Source: Hemicordylus capensis (taxonomy: Eukaryota; Chordata; Lepidosauria; Squamata; Cordylidae). From it: a stretch of 64,000 bases of DNA. The notes beneath the pieces were generated by a model. The model had not been told where the DNA came from. It worked only from the letters and a program-made list of their open reading frames with translations, and did not search any database. The stretch's first letter is position 1. Every line of letters starts with the position of its first letter. Made by a program: the position numbers and the translations under genes. The DNA is taken from positions 362,688,687 through 362,752,686 of the forward strand of contig NC_069658.1 in assembly GCF_027244095.1 (NCBI RefSeq), written 5' to 3'. Positions 22,691 to 33,780 of this stretch are shown in pieces.

Positions 22691-22934
22691 ATATCATAAT
22701 ATTTATATTCATTAAATACGTGAACAAAACAAAACATTCCCTATTAACAAGCAAAGTTGCAATTATATGTCCTGGGGGACTGTTTGCTGAAGAAAAGCAT
22801 CTTTGTGCTTTGTAGGAATATCCGCTGGATAAAGAGTACAGTCCAATTTGCATGAATGGCCCAAGATGAGGAGGAAAGGTGAAATCCAGGTAAACATGCA
22901 TTTAAATTAGCAGGAGTGATGCTGCTGCATAGGA

Positions 22935-23138
22935 GTCAATTAGCTGGATGTGCCCAAAGCTCAGTGGCAGTGCATCTGCCTTGCATGCATAAGTTCCCAG
23001 GTTCAATCCCTGGCATCTCCAGGTAGGGCTGGGAGAGACTCCTGCCTGAAACCTTTGAAAGCTGCTGCTAATCATTGTAAACAATACTGAGCTGGATGGA
23101 TCAATGGTCTGACTTGGTATAAAGCTATGTTCCCATGC
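22935..23138 (+). mobile_element. tRNA-derived SINE
   Basis: Head GCTCAGTGGCAGTGCATCTG with B-box-like GGTTCAATCCC, then GGGCTGGGAGAGACTCCTGC. The 3' module ATACTGAGCTGGATGGATCA followed by GGTCTGAC is shared with the 5S-headed SINE at 10718. The two families differ only in their promoter head and middle. Confidence 0.85.
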
Positions 23139-23301
23139 CAGTGAATACGGATGCTGGAGTTCTTATTTAAAGGTTATCTATACTATAACTAGTTCTGATA
23201 CTTAAACATTAGATATAAATTATAGTTTAAGTGGAAACAGACAAATGGTGTCCTCTTAAATGCTGGCTACGTGTTAGATGCAACTGCACAGAGAAGACAT
23301 T

Positions 23302-23853
23302 GAGGCTATTCACGTGCACGGAAGAAACAAGGCCAAGGGAGCCCAGCCCGGTTTCCCCCGCACGTGTGAACCACCAGGAGCCATGTAGTTTAGCACACTT
23401 GTTTAGCACACTTAATTGCCCCCCCCCAACAAGGTTAGCTGCGTGAGCAATCTGCTAACCCCATTTAGTTGATCGTGAGTTACCAAGGTGACTCATGAGT
23501 AGTCCTCTGAGAGGGAGGCAACAACAAGCCTCCCAGCCTTGGGGGGTCTCCCCAGAATGCTGGGGAGACCCAGCATTCATGGATCCATGGATCCATTCAG
23601 CATTCATGGATCCATGCTGGGAATCCCAGCATTCCATCCCAGCATTCATGGATCCATGCTGGGGCTTCCGGGGGCCAGGCGGCTCCCAATTGCCACCACC
23701 CCTAAAGGCTCCGTGTTGGAGCCTGTAGACATGTGGGTGGCCGATCCAGCTGCCCAGGGCTAGCCTGATGATCGCCTGCAGGGAGAGTGAGTTTGACCCA
23801 CACTCCCCGCAGATCCCTTTTAGGCTCTACACACCAATCATGTGTAGAGCCTC
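23302..23853. mobile_element. Hairpin-ended MITE, copy f
   Basis: Left end TGAGGCTATTCACGTGCAC, right end hairpin GGCTCTACACA...TGTGTAGAGCC followed by CTC. Shares its interior with copies c and d. A block at 23571-23665 is expanded into three hairpin-forming ATTCATGGATCCATG units not present in the other copies. Confidence 0.85.
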
Positions 23854-24358
23854 GTTATCTGTAACTTCCACCTAGACAATAAGTTAAGCATCACCACAGT
23901 TCTCCAACAACTTGAAAACTCAGGACCAGAAAAAATGTTGTCCTAACAATTAGCTTGACGCTGATGTGATCAGATATTCTGGTCTAAATGGTAGCCACAA
24001 GTAAGGAAGGGGCTGATTTAGAGCAGGACTTGGCTTTAACCCTTTGCCACCACTGGAGCCAATTTAGATCCCACATACACAGAGCTAATATTTGACTCAG
24101 GAGAAAGGTTCCCGTTGGTGTGAATAGAAACCTTCCTCCCTGGGTCAAATAGCAGCTCTGGGGAGCCCATGTGGATCTGGAACACACTGGATGCAAAGAA
24201 CCTCTCCCCCAATGCTGTCCTGATTTGGATTCTCCTGCTCACCATAGCTGACATCTAGCCCAGAAAAACTGAACACATCAGGGCTAAGCACATTATTAAT
24301 GTAATGTGTAATTTGGCCCTCAGGTAGTTGTGGAGACTGGTAATACTTAAAGTAAAGA
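23854..24358. other. Unassigned intergenic stretch
   Basis: No gene or repeat recognised. Confidence 0.4.
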
Positions 24359-24385
24359 CTGATGCAATGTTTATGATTGCATCAG
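24359..24385. promoter_or_regulatory. Inverted pair of CARE/AARE-like motifs
   Basis: CTGATGCAAT and ATTGCATCAG form a perfect 10-bp inverted repeat around a 7-base spacer. Each half contains TGATGCAAT/ATTGCATCA, the C/EBP-ATF composite site known from the mammalian CHOP promoter. About 15 kb upstream of STC2. Functional role is inferred only. Confidence 0.4.
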
Positions 24386-24706
24386 CCATTATCTTATTAA
24401 AAAAAAAACCCACCCTCACAGTAATTCTCCAGCAATGTTACAAGTTTGGCAAGTTTGGGCCTTTCTCCAAGCTTTCCAATGTGACTGACAAACATGCACA
24501 AAATCAAACTGAACACTGGCATACAGTACCTGTTAGTCATGTCCCTCCCTACATGTTTCAGGCAGGCTACCCACATTAAAAATAATCACATAAATGTTTA
24601 TGCATTTAGCCCTGGTATCTCCAGGCAGTGCTGGAAAGGATCCATATGGAACCCTAGAGAACCAGTCAATGTAGACTCTACTGAGAGATGGACTAAAGAT
24701 ATGACT

Positions 24707-25223
24707 CGGTGAAACTGTTCTCATGACCAGCCTAACCCTGCCTGGGCTGCCCAAGGCAGGGTTAGGCTGGTCGTGAGAAGCGGCAGGATCCTTGCAGATC
24801 CCTCCACTCCCTGCCTGCCTAACCCCCTTAATGAACTCGGCTTTTAGCTGAGGTTATGGGTGCTCTTGCACCCTTAACCCAACTACTGGGTATCCTGTGA
24901 CTCGTTGGGCTGCATGCAGCCCAAGGAATCACAGAGACGGGTGCCTAGAGTGCCTGTCTCATGGGGGAATCCCCACTGCAACACACTTGTCATGTATTGC
25001 ATTGAGGAATGCCTGGAGGCCGGAACAACAAGTTCTGGCCCCAAATCCCTCCGCCCTGCTCCGTGCTTCATGGAGCTGCATAGAGCACGGCTGCCTGTGT
25101 GGGTGTGTGGGGAGTGCCCCTAAGAGGGCATTCTTGGTCGCCTTGGGGAAGGTAAGGTGAGAGCAGCCTTTCCTCCATGTCCTCCCTGCCTGCCCAGGCC
25201 AATCATGTGAATCGCCCCAGTGG
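24707..25223. mobile_element. Hairpin-ended MITE, copy g
   Basis: The left end GTGAAACTGTTCTCATGACC starts a 26-bp stem (24718-24743 with 24754-24779) containing one T-G pair. The right end is CATGTGAATCGCCCCAGTG. Interior wording resembles copies a, b and h. Confidence 0.8.
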
Positions 25224-25289
25224 CAGACATCCTAACATTTAAGAGAATGTCTTCTTCGCTATAAACCACATTGCCCATTGAGATAATCT

Positions 25290-25618
25290 GGAGAGGTTCG
25301 TCTGCAGTTGCCACCTGCTCGTCTGGTAGCTACTCAGGGAGGGGCCTTCTCCATTGCTGCCACGAGGCTTTGGAACATATTTCCTGCTGAAATAAGAGCC
25401 TCCCCATCTCTTACAACTTTTGAAAAGTCAATCAAGACACATTTGTTCACCCAGGCTTTTAATTAGATATTGTTTTATTTGTCTTTTTAATAGTTTTAAC
25501 GTTTTAAATTTTAATTGTTGTAATGTTTTAATGTTTTAATCTTTTGTTTTTTATTATTTTGTTGTAAACCACACAGAGACTTGCGTTTTGGGCAGTATAC
25601 AAATGTGTTAAATAAAAC

Positions 25619-25620
<2 letters not shown>
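25290..25620 (+). mobile_element. 5'-truncated CR1/L3-type LINE 3' end
   Basis: Plus-strand remnant with TACTCAGGGAGGGGCCTTCT and CACGAGGCTTTGGAACATAT (the GLWN-like segment), TTTTGAAAAGTCAATCAAGACA, then a T-rich 3' UTR and GTTTTGGGCAGTATACAAAT. A (GA)n run follows at 25622-25657. Confidence 0.8.
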
Positions 25621-25657
<37 letters not shown>

Positions 25658-25903
25658 AATTGAGAAAGGATGTTGCATTAGCTGGTTGCACGAAGCCTGC
25701 AGCTTTTGTTCCAGACTATGGTTACACTTGTGCAACAAGGTGCACAACTTGTGGCATGCCTCATATGTTTTGTAGGGAACACAGGAGAGCAATTATGAGC
25801 ATCCCTATGTAACGACTTATTTGTTATTTATTTTTCTGCATAAAACACTTTGAGAACTGTTGAAAAATGGTAGTAGTACTACTCCGTAGTAGTAGTTGTT
25901 GTT

Positions 25904-26172
25904 AAATGTAAGAGAATCACCACTTTAACCACAGAGCCCCTGGTGGTGCAGTGGTAAAACTGCTGCCCTGTAACCAGAAGGTTACAAGTTCGATCCTGAC
26001 CAGGGGCTCAAGGTTGACTCAGCCTTCCATCCTTCTGAGGTCGGTAAAATGAGTACCCAGAATGTTGGGGGCAATATGCTAAATCATTGTAAACCGCTTA
26101 GAGAGCTCCGGCTATAGAGCGGTATATAAATGTAAGTGCTATTGCTATTGCTATTTAAAAGGTGCCTCTTTG
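25904..26172. repeat. Interspersed repeat tail split by a SINE
   Basis: AGAGAATCACCACTTTA before and AAAAGGTGCCTCTTTGC after the SINE at 25934-26155 together match the right end of the repeat at 58840-59110 (AATCACCACTTTAAAAAGG...), so the SINE landed in that repeat. Confidence 0.7.
25934..26155 (+). mobile_element. Squamate tRNA-derived SINE, near full length
   Basis: tRNA-like head GGTGGTGCAGTGGTAAAACT with B box GGTTACAAGTTCGATCC. The body follows with GCCTTCCATCCTTCTGAGG and CTAAATCATTGTAAACCGC, ending in repeated GCTATT. Little divergence is visible, so it looks young. Confidence 0.9.
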
Positions 26173-26698
26173 CCTAACTTCTCCCCTATTTTATTATATC
26201 TAAGCATGATAGCCCTACCTATATGAGCAGCCTTTGCAGTCACTAAAGATGAGGACACCAATCTGCTGAATCTCAGCACTCTTTTTACATAGCAATGAAT
26301 TATTGGATTGTTGGAAATGTCTTCATCTGGGCAGCCACATTTTGAGAGCTAGTTTATGACAGGCTATCCTCAGCTAGCAATTTTCCTCCAGCTAGAACAG
26401 CAGTTAGTGAAATCATGCCTGTTTGTCATTATCTGTCCCATATTAGCTGTAATTGCATCACATTTTTGTTTATATCTGCAAGTAATGCAAACCATGCATA
26501 TCCTAACTTTGACTCAAAGATTAAAGTAGATACATAATTCTGGCAAATTGCTTGGAATTATGGTTTAACGGCATCTGGTTCAAATATTCTGTAGTAAATT
26601 GCTGGAACTCATGCTGTCCCTATTTTTTCCCCTTCTACTTTAACCAAAAATGTATTGAGAAACACGTGTCTTCTGTTTAATTTCCATGTAATTGGTTG
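26173..26698. other. Unassigned intergenic stretch
   Basis: No gene or repeat recognised. Confidence 0.4.
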
Positions 26699-26706
26699 TA
26701 TGAAAC

Positions 26707-27040
26707 TAGGAGGTGCCCAAAGTGATTCGGCACCTCCTCAGGGAAGTCCCGAACAGGCTCAAGTGCTCGTATTTGAACTGGTTTGGCAGGGTAGGGATTG
26801 GTTTCTTTAAAAAGCAGGTAAGCGGGTCCTTACCTGCTTCTCCACTGCCCCACTGCTTTTCTGGGCGCAGTACCCTCTTTCCAAAAGACCGGGTGTGGCT
26901 GAAGCACTGCAGCTGGACGTGGCCTTTTGGAAAGCGGGTGCCATGCCCAGAAAAGTAGTGGGGCAGCAGAGAAGCAAGTAAGGACTTGCTTTTTAAAGGA
27001 ACCGATCCCTGCCCCACCCACCCAAGCCAGTTCAGGCACA
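26707..27040. mobile_element. Palindromic foldback element with 8-bp TSD
   Basis: Both sides carry TATGAAAC (26699-26706 and 27041-27048). The interior is an imperfect palindrome centred near 26903. The left arm has TTCTTTAAAAAGCAGGTAAG, CACTGCTTTTCTGGGC and CCCTCTTTCCAAAAG. The right arm carries complementary text including CTTTTGGAAAGCGGG and CTTTTTAAAGGAACCG. The arms resemble P1 at 16018. The 8-bp duplication suggests a hAT-type mobiliser. Confidence 0.82.
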
Positions 27041-27384
27041 TATGAAACCCACAAATCTACAAGAGCTTTTAGAGACATAGGCTGAACTGTGATGTCCTGC
27101 TGGGCCAACTTTACGCATTCAACCCATGTGAGATCCAAAGAAAAAACAAAATAGATTGACAGAGATCAGTAGACTTGTAGAAACTGATATCATTGAATTG
27201 GAGGAGATCAAAAGGCCATCTAAGGCATGACCATCCAGCTCTGATGTATGTGTGCATCAGCACATTTTTGTGCAATCTGTCACTGACATAGCATGAGGAG
27301 CTAATGAAGTGTATACTTAGTCCCATGTCCTGTCACTGATTATGTTTCCCTGATCCACGTCCTGGTTTCTTTGCATGGGCCTTT

Positions 27385-29405
27385 CACTACTACTACTATT
27401 TCTATACTACTTTTTAACAAAAGTGCTCAAAGTGGATGTTGCCAATGCACCGTCTCGTCTTGTTATATTGGATCGTTTTCAGACTGTGTTGCCTTAGGAG
27501 GTGGACAGGCTGCTTGGAAGGTTGAGACCTACCACGTGTGTCCTCGACCCTTGCCCTTCATGGTTGGTGAAGACTTCTGGGTGACAGGGGTGGTGAATGC
27601 CTCTCTAGAGCAGGGGCAGGTTCCCCCTCACTTGAAGGAGGCAGTTATTAGGCCCCTCCTTTAAAAATCCTCAATGGACCGAGATGACTTAAATAACTTT
27701 CAACCAGTTTCAAACCTCCCCTTCTTGGACAAGGTGTTGGAGAGTGTGGTGGCATCTCAGCTCCAGGCAGCCCTGGATGAATCTGATTACTTAGATACTT
27801 TCCAGTCTTGCTTCTGACCTGAATATGGGACTGAAACTGCCTTGGTCGCCCTGGTGGATGACCTGTGCCAGGAGAAAGACAAAGAGAGTGTGACTCTGTT
27901 GATTCTCTTGGACCTCCCAGCAGCTTTCGATACCATCAACCATGGTATCCTTCTGGGACGTCTCTCTGGGTTGGGGCTTGAGGGCACGGTTATATGGTGG
28001 CTCTGCTCCTACCTGGAGGGTCATACTCAGAACATGGTGCTGGGGGATGCCTGCTCCACCCCTTGGCCTTTGGCCTATGGGGTGCCACAAGGATCTATTC
28101 TGTCCCCCATGCTGTTTAACATTTACATGAAACCCCAGGGAGAGGTCTTCAATAGGAGTGGGCTGCAGTGCCATCAAAATGCTGATGACACCCAGTTCTA
28201 CCTATCTTTTAAGTCAGTGGACACCAGGGAGGCAGTGGATGCTCTGAACCGGGGCTTAGAGGCTGTTCTGGACTGGATGGGGGCAAACAAGCTGAAACTT
28301 AATCCAGATAAAACTGAAGTGTTCAGGGTTGGTAGAAATGATCATCCAAGTAATTAGAGAAATCTGGTTTTGGATGGGGTCACACTCCCTCTGAAAGACA
28401 AAGTCTGCAGCTTGGGGGTGCTTCTGGACACAACATTGTCCTTGGAGGCACAGGCGGTGGCGGTGTGCAGAAGCACCTTTTACCAAATACAGCTGGTACG
28501 CGAGCTGCAACCCTACTTGGAGAAGTCGGACCTGACCTCAGTCATTCATGTGTTGTTAACATCCAGACTGTACTACTGCAATGCACTCTACTTGGAGCTA
28601 CCCTTGAAGACTGTTCGGAAGCTTCAGCTGGTTCAGAATGTTGCTGCAAGGATGCTTGTGGATGCAAGTCATTTCATAAGTATCACACCCATCCTGCGGC
28701 AGCTTCATTGGCTACCAGTCCGCTACCGGGCTAGGAGCTGGTCTTGACCTTTAAAGATCTTCATGGCTTGGGGCCAGGGTAGCTGTTGGACTGTGTTCAC
28801 CCATATGAATCTGCCATGGCCCTCCACTCATCATCTCAGGTCCTGCTCATGGCCTTGCCACTAACAGAGATCCAGTTGGCGGGGACTAGAGACAGGGCCT
28901 TTTCAGTTGTGGCCCCTCAGCTTTGGAACACCCTCCTTGAATAGCTTCACCATGCTCCCTCCTTCAGTGTTTTTAAAAAACAACTTAAAACACATCTTTT
29001 TAAGGAGGCTTTTTAATGCTCCATTTTTAATTATATCTGGTAGGTTCTTTAGCTTTTTATAATTCTCAGATTTTAGCTTTTAAAATAACTTGAACCTAAT
29101 AATGAGTGTGGTTTTAACCTGACCTTTAACTTGTTTGTTAATTTTATTATTTCTATTGTGTCTTGTATCTATTTTGTTGTTGTGAGCTGCCCCGAGCAGT
29201 AGTGCACTGGAGGGGCAGGGTATAAATATTTTAAATAAATAATAAAAATAAATAAGTGGTTTATATAGAAACGATAAACAATGGTTTTCTGCCCAAAATG
29301 ACTCACAATTGAAAATGAAACATAAGGTAGACACCAGCTACAACCACTGGATGGATGCTGTGCTGCATTTGCATAGGGACAGTTGCTCTCCCCCTGCTAA
29401 TTAAT
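27385..29405. repeat. Interspersed repeat split by a LINE
   Basis: TTTAACAAAAGTGCTCAAAG before and GGTTTATATAGAAACG..., ACATAAGGTAGACACCAGC, ACAGTTGCTCTCCCCCTGCT after the LINE at 27436-29258 match the uninterrupted order at 58840-59110. Confidence 0.75.
27436..29258 (+). mobile_element. CR1/L3-type LINE with most of the reverse transcriptase
   Basis: Three collinear plus-strand segments cover RT. First comes FQPVSNLPFLDKVLESVVAS (block 1), then LLILLDLPAAFDTINHGILL and GVPQGSILSPMLFNIYMK. The catalytic box follows, reading HQNADDTQFY instead of HQYADDTQLY, so the first residue of YADD is Asn. After it come NKLKLNPDKTEVF and the C-terminal region (SRLYYCNALYLELPLKTVRK, LHWLPVRYR). Several in-frame stops and frameshifts split the frame. 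A 3' UTR ends near 29258 with TATAAATATTTTAAATAAA. Short AAGTGG-like repeats flank it. It is 5'-truncated, with no endonuclease domain, and inactive. Confidence 0.92.
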
Positions 29406-29429
29406 AATAAATAATAAACCCTAACCCTA

Positions 29430-29984
29430 ATAAATAATAAATTTATTTGTTAGCTGCCCCATAACAAGTTGTTCTCTGGGCAGCTCACAACACAACATTA
29501 AAACATCATTAAGAACACATTATTTATGTAACACAAATCAAATCACAGCACGCCAAATTATTTATACACACACACCCACACACACACACACACACACCCC
29601 AAAACAATTTTAAAACTTGTTTTTTGTTGTTGTTTTTAAATCAATTTTTAAAATCAGTTTTTAAAAGCCTGAGTGAACAGAAGATGTCTCCACCTGGTGT
29701 CTAAAAGAACATGAAGGTGCCAGGTAAACCTCACTGGGGAGGCTGTTCCTTAAACGGGGTGCAACCACTGAAAAGGCCCTCTCCCTAGTAGCCACCTGCC
29801 TCACCTTATTTGGCAAAGGCATTCGAAGCAGGGCCTCTGAAAATGATCTGAAGTTCTGCATCGGGACATAAGGGGCAAGGAGCTCTCGCCGGTAACCCAG
29901 TCCCAAGCCATTTAAGGCTTTAAAGGTTAAAACCAGCACTTTAAATTGCGCTCAGAAATGGACTGGAAGCCAGTGCAACTGATG
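29430..29984 (-). mobile_element. CR1/L3-type LINE 3' end
   Basis: The minus strand reads VLTFKALNGLGLGYRRELLA, VATRERAFSVVAPRLRNSLP and the end of the ORF near 29661, then a 3' UTR containing a (CA)n run at 29566-29600. It is 5'-truncated. Confidence 0.85.
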
Positions 29985-30072
29985 AAAAGGTAAAATGTGC
30001 CTTCGAGTCGGTGTCGACTCCTGACGACTACAGAGCCCTGTGATTGTCTTTGGTAGAATACAGGAGGAAGCA
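29985..30072 (-). mobile_element. Sauria-type SINE, 3' fragment
   Basis: GTAAAATGTGCCTTCGAGTC, GGTGTCGACTCCTGACGAC, then CAGAGCCCTGTGATTGTC, ending inside the module. Only the 3' third remains. It interrupts or abuts the minus-strand LINE just upstream. Confidence 0.8.
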
Positions 30073-32140
30073 CTGGCATAATACAGACAAACCTCACTAT
30101 TTGCAGACCCAACATCAGGACACAGATGATTATTGTTTTCTTTCAGGCCATCAATGTGCCACAAATTACTAACACAGGTATAGGTTTGGATGTGAGTTAA
30201 TACAAAATTGTGGGGGCTAGCCACAGAGCCTGTACAGTATGGGGTCCAATACGAAACCACCAGGATTGGGTTCAAATGGGGTGGGAGCAACTAGAAAAGA
30301 TTATGTCTAGATAGTAGTATAAGCAAGACCAGACAGGAGAGAATTGAGATAGGTCAGAACTGAAGAAAGAGCCAAGGACGCCAGGAGGTTTTACAGGCGG
30401 GGCTTTCCCCCCCAATCCACTCCTGATTGGAGTGTGCCAGTCCACATATTCGCTGGATTTAATCCAACCTCCCTGCAAGCTATCAGGGACCAGGACAGAC
30501 AGGACTTTGATTCTCCCCGAATGCAGGCTGTGAATTCTGGCTTAGCCCGAGTTATGTCCGGGGTAAAAAAAAAATCCTCTATTTCCAGCAGCTTTTGGGG
30601 GGAAAAACTCCAGGGCTTCTGCTTTCTCCAAAGGTGTTGATGGAGGTGCTGATGGCTATGCGAAAAAGGTGCTGATGGCTATGTGAATGGTCCATCGAAT
30701 CCCTCAAATTAAAATGCCTCGAACCTGCTGCGAAGCAGATTTGCTCTTCAGATACTCCAAGGCATAGAGCCATGTGTGAAAAACCTCCAGGACAAGTAGA
30801 ATCAAATCAAGCAAGAGGACAGAGCCAAAGTAGAAAATTCTTACCATGCTGCTCAGCCATGATGGCTTCTGATATTACACTGAGGTGATGGGGCAGTGGA
30901 GTCGGGGAACACATCCTATTTTAATGTTTCCTGTGCACCACCCAAAGCCAAAATGCGCATATCACTCCCACGGTATTCTGTATAAATTATACCTGCATCC
31001 AGAAAGCAAGCATCTCGTCATCACAGGGGAGATGCGCAAGTTCCCACTTAGGACAATACACAGGAAGCGCCAAAAAGAGGAAGTGCTTCCTCTCCATCTG
31101 CTTTTGGGTAACATCCAAAGCTTCCCACAGAAGTTCCCAGTTGACCAGCCTGGCAGAAATCTCTGTCTTCCTTTTCTAAGGGCTCCTGAGAGGTTGGCAT
31201 GAGTCACCACAGGAAACAGCTGGGGTTATTTAAGAAGAAGCCCAGTTCAATTGCACTAGGGAGGGCAGAGGTGGGCGGGGGGGATTTAGAATTGTGCATA
31301 TGTCTTTATATTCATGTCTTCTCACAAGGCTTATTTTGTATTGTTTTCACATTTCCAGTCACAGTATGGTGGTATCTGTATGGAACTCAGGGGCACGGGA
31401 TTAGCTCCATAGTCACATATTACAATCATAATGGTCATTGAGCTGAAGCCATAGTGGAGACACAGAGTGAAAAAAATAGTCATCTGAAGCCACAAAAACA
31501 ATACATCTAAGGTGAAGCTACACTGTTGTCATTTGGTCAAATAGACCCAATGAAAAAATGTCCTAGGTTTTAGAAACAATATTCTACATTTGCATTGCTT
31601 TTATCAATTATCTTCAACTTTGCCAAATCCACAACCCATGCTAACATTGTGGTTTTCATTGTGGTTTTCTGCACTAAATCAAAACTCACTTCACTACATA
31701 GCACTATGAAATGAAAATGAAGTTGATTCTCTACCAAAGACATCCTTTTGAAAGAATAATCACAGGCATATATTGGGCAAACCAGACATGACATGGATAT
31801 TCCTTGACTGGAATTCCCAGCCTCTTTTTATTTTTCAAAAAGCAGTTCTCTCTGTGTGTGAGGTGCAGGAGAGGAGGTGTAATTTGGATTAGGGTGTGAA
31901 GGAGGGTGATTTTAACTCTTTGTGGGGTAGCCAGGGACAGAGGGGACTTATGGATAGTTTATGTGCTTGTGTGATTTCACCTCTGTGGCTAATAATAGGT
32001 CCAGTGGGGAGGGATTTGGATTGAGGTCACAGAGTGGGAGGCAAAGTGTTAGATCACCCTCACACTGTGCCCTCTACCTATTCTAAATGACACCCTTAAC
32101 ATAGTTTGAACCCTAGTTTACACAGATTCCACAAGCAAAA
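30073..32140. other. Unassigned intergenic stretch
   Basis: No gene recognised. A short tandem duplication (GGTGCTGATGGCTATG twice) lies near 30645-30690. Confidence 0.4.
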
Positions 32141-32144
32141 CTAA

Positions 32145-32225
32145 TGAGTTAGAGCTGTTCCGTGAAAGCTCATTCCACAATAAATTAGTTGGTCTGTAAG
32201 GTGCCACAAGAGTCTTTTTTCCCCT
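32145..32225. repeat. Fragment of a widespread reptile repeat
   Basis: The phrase GTGAAAGCTCATTCCACAAT followed by AAATTAGTTGGTCTGTAAGG and TGCCACAAGAGTC is a familiar module of old vertebrate interspersed repeats. A possible partner module lies at 34825-34920. Confidence 0.5.
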
Positions 32226-33170
32226 TTAAGCACATCTAACAAAACTAGTTCTGATCTGTATTGCCTGTTTTCCACCACCATGGCAAAAGGTTTACAATTT
32301 CAACTTCTTAAGCAGAAATTACAATCACAAATGTATTATACAGAATTTATTGTCTAAGGAAAAAAGAGGCCTGGCATGTGAACACAGGAGATGGTTGCTT
32401 TGTCTTTGGTCTCTGGGAACTGTCCCTCTTGAAATAGTTCCTCTTGTACAACTTGTACATTCCCTTCTGCCCTTACCTCTGTCTTCTGTGTCAAATGCAG
32501 TAGTTACACCAGGCATTCACATTCCACATAAAAAGCGATTGATTACGTGAGTAAATACCTGTTTTAAAAATATCACAGTGCGGCTTCCTGCTGTTCTAAA
32601 TATAAAAAATGTTAGGCAGGATTTCTGACCCCTATAAATCTTTCAAACAGTTCATATTTTATCAACCAAATAGGCCTTTCTGTAAATTCAGAAAATAACT
32701 CCTCACCGAGACAATTTTTCAAATACCTGACCTTTACATAAAATAACCAGAAGGGGCAAAATGGCATTTGAACCATTTTAAATATCATTCCTTCTGCTTT
32801 TTCTTCCATAGCATCACTTTTATTTTCTTCAGTGTGTAGTCATCTACAAGTAAATTATTCCATTCACTGTTTGTAATGAATAGTTTTGAATTTCAAATAT
32901 TCAAAAGAAAAAATAAGTCAAAGAGGATGCAAGCAGCTCAAAACAAAACAGGACTTTAAAGCTATGCAATTGTCCTAAGGCTTGCTGTCACCAAAAATGT
33001 CTGCCTCATGCCCAAGGAATCATTTAACCTATAGATCTTCAGAGGGGAGTTCTAGATTCTGCTTTACCTCACATGTACTTTCTGTCCTTATCTAAGCTAT
33101 GATGCTCACAGTTCTATACACTGCAAAGCAACGCTTCTGTTTAGAAGGCCTGCCATGAACATTCAACATT
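32226..33170. other. Unassigned intergenic stretch
   Basis: No gene or repeat recognised. Confidence 0.4.
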
Positions 33171-33181
33171 ATCTGGATTTA

Positions 33182-33434
33182 AAGGTAAAGTGTGCCATCA
33201 AGTCAATTTCGACTCCTGACACCCACAGAGCCCTGTGGTTTTCTTTTGGTAGAATACGAGAGGGGGTTACGATTGCCTCCTCCCGCGTAGTATGAGATGA
33301 TGCCTTTCAGCATCTTCCTATATCGCTGCTGCCCGATATAGGTGTTTCTGGGAAACATTCCAGCGGGGATTCGAACCGGCAACCTTCTGCTTGTTAGTCA
33401 AGCATTTCCCCGCTGCACCACTTAAGGTGACAGG
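33182..33434 (-). mobile_element. Sauria-type tRNA SINE, full length with TSD
   Basis: In reverse: head GGTGCAGCGGGGAAATGC, B box GGTTCGAATCCCC, GATATAGGAAGATGCTGAAA, and the 3' end with GTGTCAGGAGTCGAAATTG and ACTTTACC. Flanked by ATCTGGATTTA (33171-33181) and ATCTGGACTTA (33435-33445), a target duplication with one difference. Intact pol III boxes and low divergence suggest recent insertion. Confidence 0.93.
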
Positions 33435-33445
33435 ATCTGGACTTA

Positions 33446-33772
33446 GGAAGATGATATCCTGCAATAGAGATGGATTTGGGATTGCCATTTGGCCTCTTGA
33501 AACATAGATCAGTGTTCCATTAACCACAGGTTACCCCGAATTTAATTTGGGATCAAGGTTTATCAAGTAGCTCTGCATCTATAGCTGGCCCACCATATCC
33601 AGAAGAAAAGATACATGGAGCCTATCAGAGTGATGTAAACAAAATAAGAGTTGAACAGAATTCTGTAAGGAAATGGAGTACATTATGTGCTAAATGCACC
33701 ACAAAGAGAGCTTTTCTACAACATCGATGTTTAAAAGGAAAAGCATTCACACTTGCCTCTTCACAGGATTAA
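33446..33772. other. Unassigned intergenic stretch
   Basis: Nothing recognised. Confidence 0.4.
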
Positions 33773-33780
33773 CTAGTGCT

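Noticed and set aside
29415-29430. CCCTAACCCTAA, telomere-like
   Set aside because: Only two units, next to AATAAA-rich repeat tail; too short to be an interstitial telomere.
33380-33434. tRNA-like sequence with A and B boxes
   Set aside because: It is the head of a SINE with target duplications, not a tRNA gene; the same applies to 7583, 22935, 25934 and 50596.
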